Shown piece after piece: positions 1-6,109 of a DNA stretch of 6,903 bases. The notes beneath the pieces are model-generated. The model saw only the letters and a program-made list of their open reading frames with translations. It was not told the origin of the DNA and ran no database searches. The DNA comes from Chitinophagaceae bacterium (GTDB taxonomy: Bacteria; Bacteroidota; Bacteroidia; Chitinophagales; Chitinophagaceae). The position numbers and the translations under genes were made by a program. Numbering within the stretch: position 1 is the first letter of the stretch; every line of letters starts with the position of its first letter. The DNA is taken from positions 1 to 6,903 of the forward strand of contig JACMLD010000105.1 of NCBI GenBank assembly GCA_014379785.1, in the 5' to 3' direction.

Positions 1-1840
1 CTTTTTCTGCGACCCATTTGAGGGTTTGTGTTTCGCCGGGCATAACCAATATTTCAGCGGTGTTTGCACCTTTGATGGCGAAACCATGGGGTACATCCCA
101 ATCCTGTTCGAGGTTGGTGACATGGAAATAAACTTCATCTCCCACTTTTACGCCTTCAATATTGTCTGGCGTAAGATGAGAGCGGATAGCCGTCATCCAT
201 ACATGCACCTGGTTGCCCTTGCGTTCCACTTTGGCTTTGCCCTCGCCTTTTGCTGCATAAGGATGTGTATTTTCTTCGATTTTATAAATTTTTCTCTGCT
301 TATTCATCAGCAAACCGGCGGGGATTGCTTCTGCATAGTGTGGTTCGCCGGTGGTTGGGAAGTCTAGCAACAGTTTCATCTTCTCGCCCGTGATATCAAA
401 CAACTGGGCGCTTTGCGTTAGTTCAGGTCCGGTAGGCAGATAGCGGTCTTTTGTAATCTTATTGTAAGCGATCATGTATTTGCCATGCGGTTTAGCTGTT
501 GGTCCGCCAGGAATGGAAAGGTGGCCAATGGAATAATAAGTCGGCACACGGTCAAGCACCTGCAGGTCGCTTATTCTCCATTTCACAATTTCAGAAGATA
601 CAAACATGGAAGTATAGGCATTTCCTTTGCCGTCAAATTCTGTATGCAATGGTCCGAGTCCGGGTTTTACTACTTCACCGTGCAGGACAGCATCGTATTT
701 AATTACAGGTATACCGTCGTATTCACCGTCATACGCCTTGTCGGCAATGGCTTTTTGTAGTTTGGTGAATGAGAATACAGGGATGCTTGCTGCAAGTTTG
801 CCCGATGCCACGATATACTCACCGGTTGGATCAACATCTGTTCCGTGTGGTGATTTAGGACAGGGAATAAAATACATCATATCTGGGCAATCTGAGGGGT
901 CGAGCACGAGCACTTCCTTCAGCATAGTAGATGTGGCGGAGTGCGTGTTTTCGTCGTATATGTTGTGTGCATAGTTTACCGCAACCTTTTTAGCCTTTCC
1001 CGCTTTCAGATATTCTTCCGCTTTTTTCCAGTTAACCGCCATTACGAAATCCTTGTCTTTGGCAGACGCATTCACTTCCAAAAGTGTATTTGCCTTTTCT
1101 GAATTGTAACAGCTGAAAAAGAACCAGCCATGTGATTTTCCTTTTCCTGCCCTGGAAAGATCAAAATTGACTCCCGGAGTGCGTATCTGAAAGGCGATGT
1201 TCATCTCTCCTGATGTGGGGTTGACCGAGACAAAGCTGATAGAACCCTTGAAATTCTGCTTGTATGTGTTGATGGGTACATCACCATTCTGATCATCGAG
1301 AGGCACGCTGAATCGTGTTGCGGCGACAATGTATTCTGAATTTTCAGTGATAAAAGGAGACGCGTGGTTGCCTGCGCTGTTTGGTATCTCCAAAATTTCC
1401 GAAGTGCGGAAAGTGGTGAGGTCAATGCGGGCCAGTCTTGGTGTATTGTTGCCATTGGCAAAGACCCAGCGACCATCATGCTCGCCTTTCGTTTGCGACA
1501 GCGCGATATGGTGTTGGTCATCCCAGGGTACAAACCCGTGTGATGTATTTAACATCGGTTTTGTTTCCTCGCTGTACCCGTAACCGCTTTCCGCTGATTG
1601 TGAGAACACAGGAACGATACGGAACAGGCGGCCGGAAGGTATGCCGTAAACCGCAATCTGACCATTGAAGCCTCCGGAAACAATGTTATAGAATTCGTCG
1701 TATTTGCCTGGGGCAACATAAGATTTAGCGGCGTCACCGGTTACCGCAGATTGTGTTCCTTTTGGCTTGCAACTCTGCATGGCAGAAACTGCAAGCAGGA
1801 CAAAGGATACCATTAACAGCGGTCTGAAAAAACATTTCAT
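1..1840 (-). CDS. nosZ: Nitrous oxide reductase, clade II (Sec-type), C-terminus cut by the window edge
   Basis: This is the periplasmic copper enzyme that reduces N2O to N2, the last step of denitrification. From the ATG at 1838-1840 the frame stays open for 613 codons to the left edge. All seven expected CuZ histidines are visible: H110-H111 (Asp-Asp-Gln-His-His), H159 (Gly-Asn-His), H332 (Pro-His-Gly-Thr-Asp), H399 (Leu-His-Thr-Glu-Phe-Asp), H440 (Gly-His-Leu) and H501 (Glu-Pro-His-Tyr). H585 in Asp-Val-Pro-His-Gly-Phe is the first CuA ligand; the later CuA Cys, His and Met ligands lie beyond position 1. The N-terminus has basic residues, a hydrophobic core at about 8-20 and a Cys at 24 followed by Lys-Pro-Lys. 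That fits Sec export and probably lipidation, although Met-Gln-Ser-Cys is a poor lipobox. There is no twin-arginine motif, which excludes clade I. The cytochrome c gene lies 55 bases upstream with no terminator between, so the two are probably co-transcribed. No Shine-Dalgarno is seen before the start. Confidence 0.97.
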   Translation of the reverse strand, partial: MKCFFRPLLMVSFVLLAVSAMQSCKPKGTQSAVTGDAAKSYVAPGKYDEFYNIVSGGFNGQIAVYGIPSGRLFRIVPVFSQSAESGYGYSEETKPMLNTSHGFVPWDDQHHIALSQTKGEHDGRWVFANGNNTPRLARIDLTTFRTSEILEIPNSAGNHASPFITENSEYIVAATRFSVPLDDQNGDVPINTYKQNFKGSISFVSVNPTSGEMNIAFQIRTPGVNFDLSRAGKGKSHGWFFFSCYNSEKANTLLEVNASAKDKDFVMAVNWKKAEEYLKAGKAKKVAVNYAHNIYDENTHSATSTMLKEVLVLDPSDCPDMMYFIPCPKSPHGTDVDPTGEYIVASGKLAASIPVFSFTKLQKAIADKAYDGEYDGIPVIKYDAVLHGEVVKPGLGPLHTEFDGKGNAYTSMFVSSEIVKWRISDLQVLDRVPTYYSIGHLSIPGGPTAKPHGKYMIAYNKITKDRYLPTGPELTQSAQLFDITGEKMKLLLDFPTTGEPHYAEAIPAGLLMNKQRKIYKIEENTHPYAAKGEGKAKVERKGNQVHVWMTAIRSHLTPDNIEGVKVGDEVYFHVTNLEQDWDVPHGFAIKGANTAEILVMPGETQTLKWVAEK

Positions 1841-1895
1841 ATGATTTATGTATTTAAACATTAAGAATCGTTTTTACCGGTTGCGTTCTCTAATT

Positions 1896-2381
1896 CTATT
1901 TCTCTCCATCATTACTACGCATGAATTCAACCAGGGCACGGGCGTTTTCAGTAGATATATTCTGATTTGGCATCCTGACAAGGCACTGCTCCAATAACTT
2001 TTGTGCTTCGGGATCCGTTTCCAGCATCATTTCTACATTGGTGATCATATTCATAATCCAGACTGGAGTTCTGCGCTTTGTAACATCTTTCCATCCTGGT
2101 CCGACTACTTTTTCATCGGTTAACTTGTGACAGGACTGACATTTCATGTCGTAAGTAGCCTGTCCCTCAGCTATCATTTTCTTGTCGAGCGGGTTGCCCA
2201 GCTTCACATCTCCTTCTTTTATCTGAGTGCCATGCACTTCGGTTTGCGCGCTGGCATCTTCCTTTGGAGCGTCTGCCTTTTGATCCGTTGATTCCTTGCC
2301 TGAATTTTCATTTCCGCAGGCAATTACAAAGAGAATACCGGTGAAGAGGATTGCGGTGATGATGATTGATTTGCGTTTCAT
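1896..2381 (-). CDS. Lipoprotein monohaem cytochrome c, probable electron donor to NosZ
   Basis: This is a 161-residue exported cytochrome c. It has a lysine-rich N-terminus, a hydrophobic core (about 6-20) and a lipobox Val-Ile-Ala-Cys with Cys22, so it should be membrane-anchored and face the periplasm. A charged linker rich in Glu, Lys and Asp (about 23-60) follows. The single haem-binding motif is Cys-Gln-Ser-Cys-His at 81-85. The likely distal haem ligand is Met137 in Arg-Met-Pro-Asn-Gln. The segment Thr-Lys-Arg-Arg-Thr-Pro-Val-Trp-Ile-Met (101-110) matches the small cytochromes that accompany nosZ in Bacteroidota, as I know the family. It is the first gene of the leftward unit and nosZ follows after 55 bases, so its inferred role is to carry electrons from the quinone pool to the CuA site of NosZ. 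The start is set by the signal peptide; no Shine-Dalgarno is visible. Other periplasmic partners are possible. Confidence 0.9.
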   Translation of the reverse strand: MKRKSIIITAILFTGILFVIACGNENSGKESTDQKADAPKEDASAQTEVHGTQIKEGDVKLGNPLDKKMIAEGQATYDMKCQSCHKLTDEKVVGPGWKDVTKRRTPVWIMNMITNVEMMLETDPEAQKLLEQCLVRMPNQNISTENARALVEFMRSNDGEK

Positions 2382-2451
2382 AAAAAACTAAAGTTTGGTT
2401 CTATAATGATGGTTGCGTTAGAGAAAAGCTGTTAAATAAACGCCCGCACTC

Positions 2452-2471
2452 AAAAGACACCTGTGTCTCTT
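2452..2471. promoter_or_regulatory. Palindrome AGACAC-CT-GTGTCT, candidate operator of the nos transcript
   Basis: A perfect 6+6 inverted repeat (2455-2460 and 2463-2468, 2-base centre) extends to nine pairs out to 2452 and 2471, with one mismatch at 2454/2469. It lies immediately downstream of the candidate -7 box, over the predicted start of the cytochrome c/nosZ transcript, where a bound repressor would block transcription. The adjacent Rrf2-type regulator is one possible ligand, by proximity only. No T-run follows on either strand as a terminator would need. Confidence 0.45.
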
Positions 2472-2477
2472 ATGCGG

Positions 2478-2485
2478 CAAAATTA
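2478..2485 (-). promoter_or_regulatory. Candidate -7 box (TAATTTTG) for the cytochrome c/nosZ transcript
   Basis: On the minus strand TAATTTTG matches the Bacteroidota -7 consensus TAnnTTTG exactly. It lies 97 bases upstream of the cytochrome c start. No TTTG or TTG is seen at the usual -33 distance, where the minus strand reads cytosines. If this is the promoter it may depend on an activator. The predicted start is roughly 2470-2474, next to the palindrome at 2452-2471. Confidence 0.4.
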
Positions 2486-2528
2486 TCTGTTGACGAAGGC
2501 CTGGGGGATGACGAACTTCAAAATATCA

Positions 2529-2544
2529 CATGATCCTTGTCATG
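2529..2544. promoter_or_regulatory. CRP/FNR-spaced palindrome CATGA-N6-TCATG, candidate activator site
   Basis: Two perfect 5-base half-sites are separated by 6 bases. This is the geometry of CRP sites (TGTGA-N6-TCACA) with ATGA in place of GTGA. A second inverted pair, TATCAC at 2524-2529 and GTGATA at 2552-2557, partly overlaps the site and flanks it. The centre (2536/2537) is about 42 bases upstream of the start predicted for the Rrf2 gene and about 65 upstream of the one predicted for the nos transcript, both typical CRP/FNR activation distances. The CRP-type response regulator encoded at 5039-6100 is the obvious candidate to bind it, by inference. Confidence 0.45.
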
Positions 2545-2546
2545 CG

Positions 2547-2573
2547 TTGACGTGATAGGGGCTGCTACTTTTA
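2547..2573 (+). promoter_or_regulatory. Candidate promoter of the Rrf2-RIC-kinase-regulator operon
   Basis: TTGAC at 2547-2551 and TACTTTTA at 2566-2573 (seven of eight matches to TAnnTTTG) are separated by 16 bases counted from the end of TTG. This is slightly short for a Bacteroidota promoter. The box ends only 7 bases before the ATG at 2581, which puts the predicted start of transcription at or next to the start codon. Confidence 0.4.
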
Positions 2574-2580
2574 CACTACA

Positions 2581-3015
2581 ATGACATTTTCCAAATCCTT
2601 CGGATATGCAGTGAGCGGCATACTTTATGTAGCCCTTCATACAAGCCGCGAAAGAAATATTCAATTGGGCGAAATCGCCCGTACATTAAACGCACCCAGA
2701 TATTTTCTCGCCAAGGTCATGGAGAAAATTGTGAAAGAGGGGTATCTGGATTCTGCCAAAGGTCACAGCGGGGGGTTCAGTATTAATCAAAAAACACTTG
2801 ATACAACTCTTATGTCAGTTGCGGTACTGACCGGGGAATTAAACGACATGTTTTCCTGTATACTCAGATTTCAGTCCTGCAACAATAAAAAACCATGTCC
2901 GCTTCACCACACGGTTGAACCACTTCGTACTGAATGGAACAACTTTCTAACCACAACTCAATTTAAACATTTAATTGATGGCAGGTCCAAAATATTACTG
3001 AATAATATTAGCTAA
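2581..3015 (+). CDS. Rrf2-family transcriptional regulator with a likely Fe-S cluster (NsrR/IscR-like)
   Basis: This 144-residue cytosolic DNA-binding protein has the normal Rrf2 length. The N-terminal winged helix-turn-helix spans about 1-70: helices around 27-50 (Leu-Gly-Glu-Ile-Ala-Arg-Thr-Leu-Asn-Ala-Pro) and a wing with His-Ser-Gly-Gly-Phe at 62-66. The long dimerisation helix (about 72-92) is followed by three cysteines, C93-x6-C100-x5-C106, then Pro-Leu-His-His. In NsrR and IscR, three cysteines in this place hold a 2Fe-2S or 4Fe-4S cluster that senses nitric oxide or Fe-S status. It is first in a plus-strand run with a RIC-like gene 11 bases downstream, which suits an NO/Fe-S sensor, but the sequence cannot tell NsrR from other Rrf2 types. 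The ATG is supported by the family's usual N-terminus (Met-x-Phe-Ser-Lys). No Shine-Dalgarno is present. Likely targets are its own operon and the divergent nos genes (inference). Confidence 0.9.
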   Translation: MTFSKSFGYAVSGILYVALHTSRERNIQLGEIARTLNAPRYFLAKVMEKIVKEGYLDSAKGHSGGFSINQKTLDTTLMSVAVLTGELNDMFSCILRFQSCNNKKPCPLHHTVEPLRTEWNNFLTTTQFKHLIDGRSKILLNNIS

Positions 3016-3026
3016 ATCTAGTTTTT

Positions 3027-3773
3027 ATGCAAGTTACCACATTGAATATGCCAAAATATATGATTTCTCCCGACCAAACCATTACTGATATTGTGCTCCA
3101 TGATTACCGGACTGCGGAAGTATTTACCAAACTCGAAATAGATTTTTGTTGCGGTGGCCGCCAGCCTCTTCAGATGGCATGTACTCTCAAGGGGCTCTCA
3201 ATAGAAAACGTTCTCCCGCTGTTGAATAAAGCAACCACAACCGTCATACCGCGGCAAGACCCTGATGTCACAGACTGGAGCCGCAACTCTATTGCAGACT
3301 ATATCACAGACACCTACCACGACTACCTGAGATCAGCAGTTCCGCTTGCATACGAATATGTAACACGCTTTGCACAAGGCCATGAAAAAAAATTTTCCGG
3401 ATTGGTCCAATTGAAAGAAACGGTTGGAAAACTCGCAAATGAATTGCCATTGCAACTGCAACGCAATGAAGAAGTCCTCTTTCCAACGGTCAAAGCCCTG
3501 ACAAACCTTGAGCGCAAAGACACAGTCAGCAGTCTGACATTGCGGGACCTGCGCAAATCATTCCCCCAACTGAAACGGGAATACATCGATTGGCAACGGA
3601 CATTGTGGATCATTCGAGAGCTCACCGACAACTTTAATATCCCATCCAGTGCCTGTGTCACAAATCGCGTAGCATATCAGAAACTAAAAGAAATAGATGC
3701 CAACCTTCAACGGTATCTGAGCCTGGTGTATGAAGTATTGCTGGCGGGATTTGTAGTGATGGAACAGGCATAG
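3027..3773 (+). CDS. ric: RIC/YtfE/ScdA-like protein with most di-iron ligands replaced
   Basis: RIC proteins (YtfE, ScdA, DnrN) are cytosolic di-iron proteins that help restore Fe-S clusters after nitric oxide or oxidative damage. This 248-residue protein has the N-terminal ScdA domain (about 13-65) with Asp-Phe-Cys-Cys-Gly-Gly at 39-44. A hemerythrin-like helical bundle (about 84-245) follows, alignable by Tyr-His-Asp (97-99), Glu-Glu-Val-Leu-Phe-Pro (148-153) and Ser-Ala-Cys-Val-Thr (208-212). Aligning by eye to E. coli YtfE, H98 and H119 match ligands H84 and H105. The other five are changed: H129 to Q143, E133 to N147, H160 to W189, H204 to Y230 and E208 to V234. The frame is open and the surrounding motifs are intact, so this looks like divergence, not decay. 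It starts 11 bases after the Rrf2 gene and is probably co-transcribed with it. A later ATG at 3048 is possible. A normal di-iron site seems unlikely; a cysteine-based or partner role is possible. Confidence 0.88.
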   Translation: MQVTTLNMPKYMISPDQTITDIVLHDYRTAEVFTKLEIDFCCGGRQPLQMACTLKGLSIENVLPLLNKATTTVIPRQDPDVTDWSRNSIADYITDTYHDYLRSAVPLAYEYVTRFAQGHEKKFSGLVQLKETVGKLANELPLQLQRNEEVLFPTVKALTNLERKDTVSSLTLRDLRKSFPQLKREYIDWQRTLWIIRELTDNFNIPSSACVTNRVAYQKLKEIDANLQRYLSLVYEVLLAGFVVMEQA

Positions 3774-3812
3774 CTTTCCTGTATATTTACCCTTCCTAAT
3801 TCTCACAATCGT

Positions 3813-5042
3813 ATGCTCGATCAGGCGCACATGACATCTCTCTTTGAGAATGCCACAGAAGGAATCATTCTTACCGGTAAAGGAGGACAAATTGTTTTGA
3901 TAAACCCTGCTGCTGAAAGAATTTTTGGATATACCAATTCAGAACTCATTGGACAACTCATTGAAGTGCTGGTACCCAATCAATTTAAACCCAATCACCA
4001 CCTGCTCAGGGATGGCTTTTACGCCAAACCATCGAACCGTGTGATGGGCCATGGTCGAGACCTGCATGGGAAAAGAAAAGATGGTACTGAAATACCAGTA
4101 GAAGTGAGCCTCAGTCATTATGTGAAAAACGAGGAGTTGTTCGTAATCGCTTTTATCGTAGACATCACACACCGAAAAATCATTGAGCAGAATATGGTAC
4201 GGCAAACGGCCGAACTGGAAAACGTCACTACACAGCTAAGAAAGCTGAACAGCGACCTCGAGGTAAAAGTGGAAGAACGTACAATGATTTTGAAGGAGGC
4301 ATTGCAAAGGCTTGAAGAATCTCAGGAGGAACTCAGCGATGCACTCGACAAAGAAAGACAGTTGAATGAAATCAAAGGCCGCTTTGTCTCTATGGCTTCC
4401 CATGAATTTCGGACGCCGTTAAGCACGGTTTTGTCTTCCGTCTCACTGCTCGCGAAATACCAGACTTCAGATGACCAACCCAAACGCGACAGACACCTGG
4501 AAAAAATTCGCAACTCCGTAAAAAATCTGAATGATATACTCGAGGATTTTCTTTCTCTTGGCAGGCTGGATGAAGGAAAGGTGCCAATCAATATCAGCGG
4601 TTTTGACCTCAACAATTTTATGGCAGAGACCGTTGAAGACCTTCATGGTTTGCTGAAAAAAGATCAGGTCATCCATTTTTTGTATGAGGGCGAGCACACC
4701 ATTCATACTGATAAGAAACTTCTGAAAAACATTTTTATTAACCTTGTCACCAATGCAATCAAATTTTCTTCGGAAGGAAGTGAAATTATCATAAGTGCCG
4801 AAAGAAAAAACAGCGAAACTATTATTAAGTTCATTGACCACGGCATTGGAATCGCAAACGATGACCAGGAATTTCTGTTCTCCAGTTTTTTCAGGGGAGC
4901 CAACGCAATGAATATAACCGGCACGGGGCTGGGATTGCACATTGTAAAACGTTATACCGATCTGCTCGGCGGAAAAGTGCATGTACAAAGCGAATTAAAC
5001 AAAGGCACCACGGTGGAAATCATTATTCCCGAAAAACAATGA
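3813..5042 (+). CDS. Soluble PAS-domain sensor histidine kinase
   Basis: This 409-residue kinase has no signal peptide or membrane segment, so it should sense something in the cytoplasm. A PAS domain spans about 8-120, ending in Asp-Ile-Thr-His-Arg. Its middle resembles FixL-type PAS (Met-Gly-His-Gly-Arg-Asp-Leu, then Arg-Lys-Asp-Gly). H62 falls where FixL has its haem-binding histidine, though many PAS domains without known haem share this residue. A coiled coil (about 122-188) leads to HisKA with the phospho-acceptor H197 in Ser-His-Glu-Phe-Arg-Thr-Pro. The ATPase domain shows the N box (N314 in Thr-Asn-Ala-Ile-Lys-Phe-Ser), G1 (Asp342-His-Gly-Ile-Gly-Ile) and G2 (Gly-Thr-Gly-Leu-Gly-Leu, 370-375). 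It begins 39 bases after the RIC-like gene, and its TGA overlaps the ATG of the response regulator, so that regulator is almost certainly its partner. The ATG at 3831 is an alternative start; both leave the PAS domain whole. Confidence 0.95.
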   Translation: MLDQAHMTSLFENATEGIILTGKGGQIVLINPAAERIFGYTNSELIGQLIEVLVPNQFKPNHHLLRDGFYAKPSNRVMGHGRDLHGKRKDGTEIPVEVSLSHYVKNEELFVIAFIVDITHRKIIEQNMVRQTAELENVTTQLRKLNSDLEVKVEERTMILKEALQRLEESQEELSDALDKERQLNEIKGRFVSMASHEFRTPLSTVLSSVSLLAKYQTSDDQPKRDRHLEKIRNSVKNLNDILEDFLSLGRLDEGKVPINISGFDLNNFMAETVEDLHGLLKKDQVIHFLYEGEHTIHTDKKLLKNIFINLVTNAIKFSSEGSEIIISAERKNSETIIKFIDHGIGIANDDQEFLFSSFFRGANAMNITGTGLGLHIVKRYTDLLGGKVHVQSELNKGTTVEIIIPEKQ

Positions 5043-6100
5043 TTATGAAATCTATTCTTGTAATTGACGACAACCCCGATATCCGGGAAAATACAGCTGA
5101 GATTCTGGACCTTGCCGGTTATCAAACATTCACTGCGGAGAATGGAAAACGAGGAGTGGAACAGGCATTGAAAAACAAGCCGGATCTGATTGTTTGTGAT
5201 ATCATGATGCCGGAACTTGATGGATATGGGGTTTTACATCTGATCCGAAAAAATCCGGAAACACAGTTTACTCCTTTTATTTTTCTCAGTGCCAAAACAG
5301 AACGTACAGATTTGCGCAAGGGAATGGAAATGGGCGCAGATGATTATATCACAAAACCATTTGAGGACATTGAGCTGCTGAATGCAATCGAGGTTCGGTT
5401 GAAAAAGAACCAGGTTTTTCAGGAGAAATACGCCAGTTCACAACAAGGCGTCTCCCAATTTTTGAAAGATGTAAAAGACAGCGGGCTCCTGGATAATCTT
5501 GCCGATCAGTACGAAGTTGAAAACTATTCAAAAAAACTTCAATTATACCAGGAAGGCAGAAGGCCACGGTTTCTTTACTATATAACTAAGGGCAAAGTAA
5601 AAGTCTATAAAACGCATGAGGACGGCAAAGAATACATTACGGACATTTTTTCAGAAGGAGATTTCTTGGGCTTTCATGCACTGATAGAAGATCGCAATTA
5701 TGAGGACAGTGCGGTGGTTCTGGAGGAAGCAGAGATAATGCAAATACCCAAAGAGGATTTTCTCCGGATGATCAATACTGATATTAACGTAGCAATAAAG
5801 TTTATCAGAATCATCACGCAGAATGTGCGCCAGAAAGAGGAAAGACTCCTCAGCCTTGCATATAGCTCTCTCAGAAAAAGAGTGGCAAAAGCGCTCATCG
5901 ATATCTATCAGAAATACAATCCCGGTTCGGGTTCCAGGCCCATAGAAATATCAAGGGACGATATTGCTCACTATATAGGAACAGCTACCGAATCGCTCAT
6001 CAGGACCCTCAGTGATTTCAAGTCAGAAAAGTTAATTGTAATCACAGATGGCAAGGTAGTAATCAGCGATCCTGAGAAGCTCAAGGCACTGCTGTTTTAG
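5039..6100 (+). CDS. Response regulator with receiver, CRP-type sensor fold and CRP-type HTH
   Basis: This is a 353-residue transcription factor. The receiver (about 4-122) has the acidic pair D10-D11, phospho-acceptor D54 in Cys-Asp-Ile-Met-Met-Pro, S84 and K106. A linker (about 123-150) leads to a cNMP-binding-like beta roll (about 150-245) and a C-terminal CRP/FNR winged HTH (about 275-345). The likely recognition helix is Thr-Ala-Thr-Glu-Ser-Leu-Ile-Arg (315-322); its Glu318 and Arg322 match the DNA-contacting Glu and Arg of CRP. The beta roll lacks the cAMP-binding Glu and Arg of CRP (Gly-Phe at 211-212, Asp223), and the only cysteine is C53 in the receiver, so neither cAMP binding nor an FNR-type Fe-S cluster is expected. 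Phosphorylation by the overlapping kinase (4 bases, ATGA) is the probable signal. A second in-frame ATG at 5045 could also be the start. It ends the operon and probably regulates it. Confidence 0.95.
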   Translation: MIMKSILVIDDNPDIRENTAEILDLAGYQTFTAENGKRGVEQALKNKPDLIVCDIMMPELDGYGVLHLIRKNPETQFTPFIFLSAKTERTDLRKGMEMGADDYITKPFEDIELLNAIEVRLKKNQVFQEKYASSQQGVSQFLKDVKDSGLLDNLADQYEVENYSKKLQLYQEGRRPRFLYYITKGKVKVYKTHEDGKEYITDIFSEGDFLGFHALIEDRNYEDSAVVLEEAEIMQIPKEDFLRMINTDINVAIKFIRIITQNVRQKEERLLSLAYSSLRKRVAKALIDIYQKYNPGSGSRPIEISRDDIAHYIGTATESLIRTLSDFKSEKLIVITDGKVVISDPEKLKALLF

Positions 6101-6109
6101 TATTCGATT

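Noticed and set aside
26..1737. Open frames on the plus strand and in other minus-strand frames across the nosZ region
   Set aside because: They are shadows of nosZ, whose single minus-strand frame shows continuous NosZ motifs from 1840 to the left edge.
2382..2580. Riboswitch or small RNA in the divergent region
   Set aside because: The structures found are short DNA palindromes at operator positions; no conserved RNA motif or terminator was seen.
3782..3789. TATATTTA between the RIC-like gene and the kinase as an internal promoter
   Set aside because: It matches the -7 box only partly, no -33 box is seen at the right distance, and the 39-base gap fits simple read-through.
3304..5898. Minus-strand open frames under the RIC-like, kinase and response regulator genes
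   Set aside because: The plus-strand genes carry clear domains across the same bases; the antisense frames show no recognisable motif.
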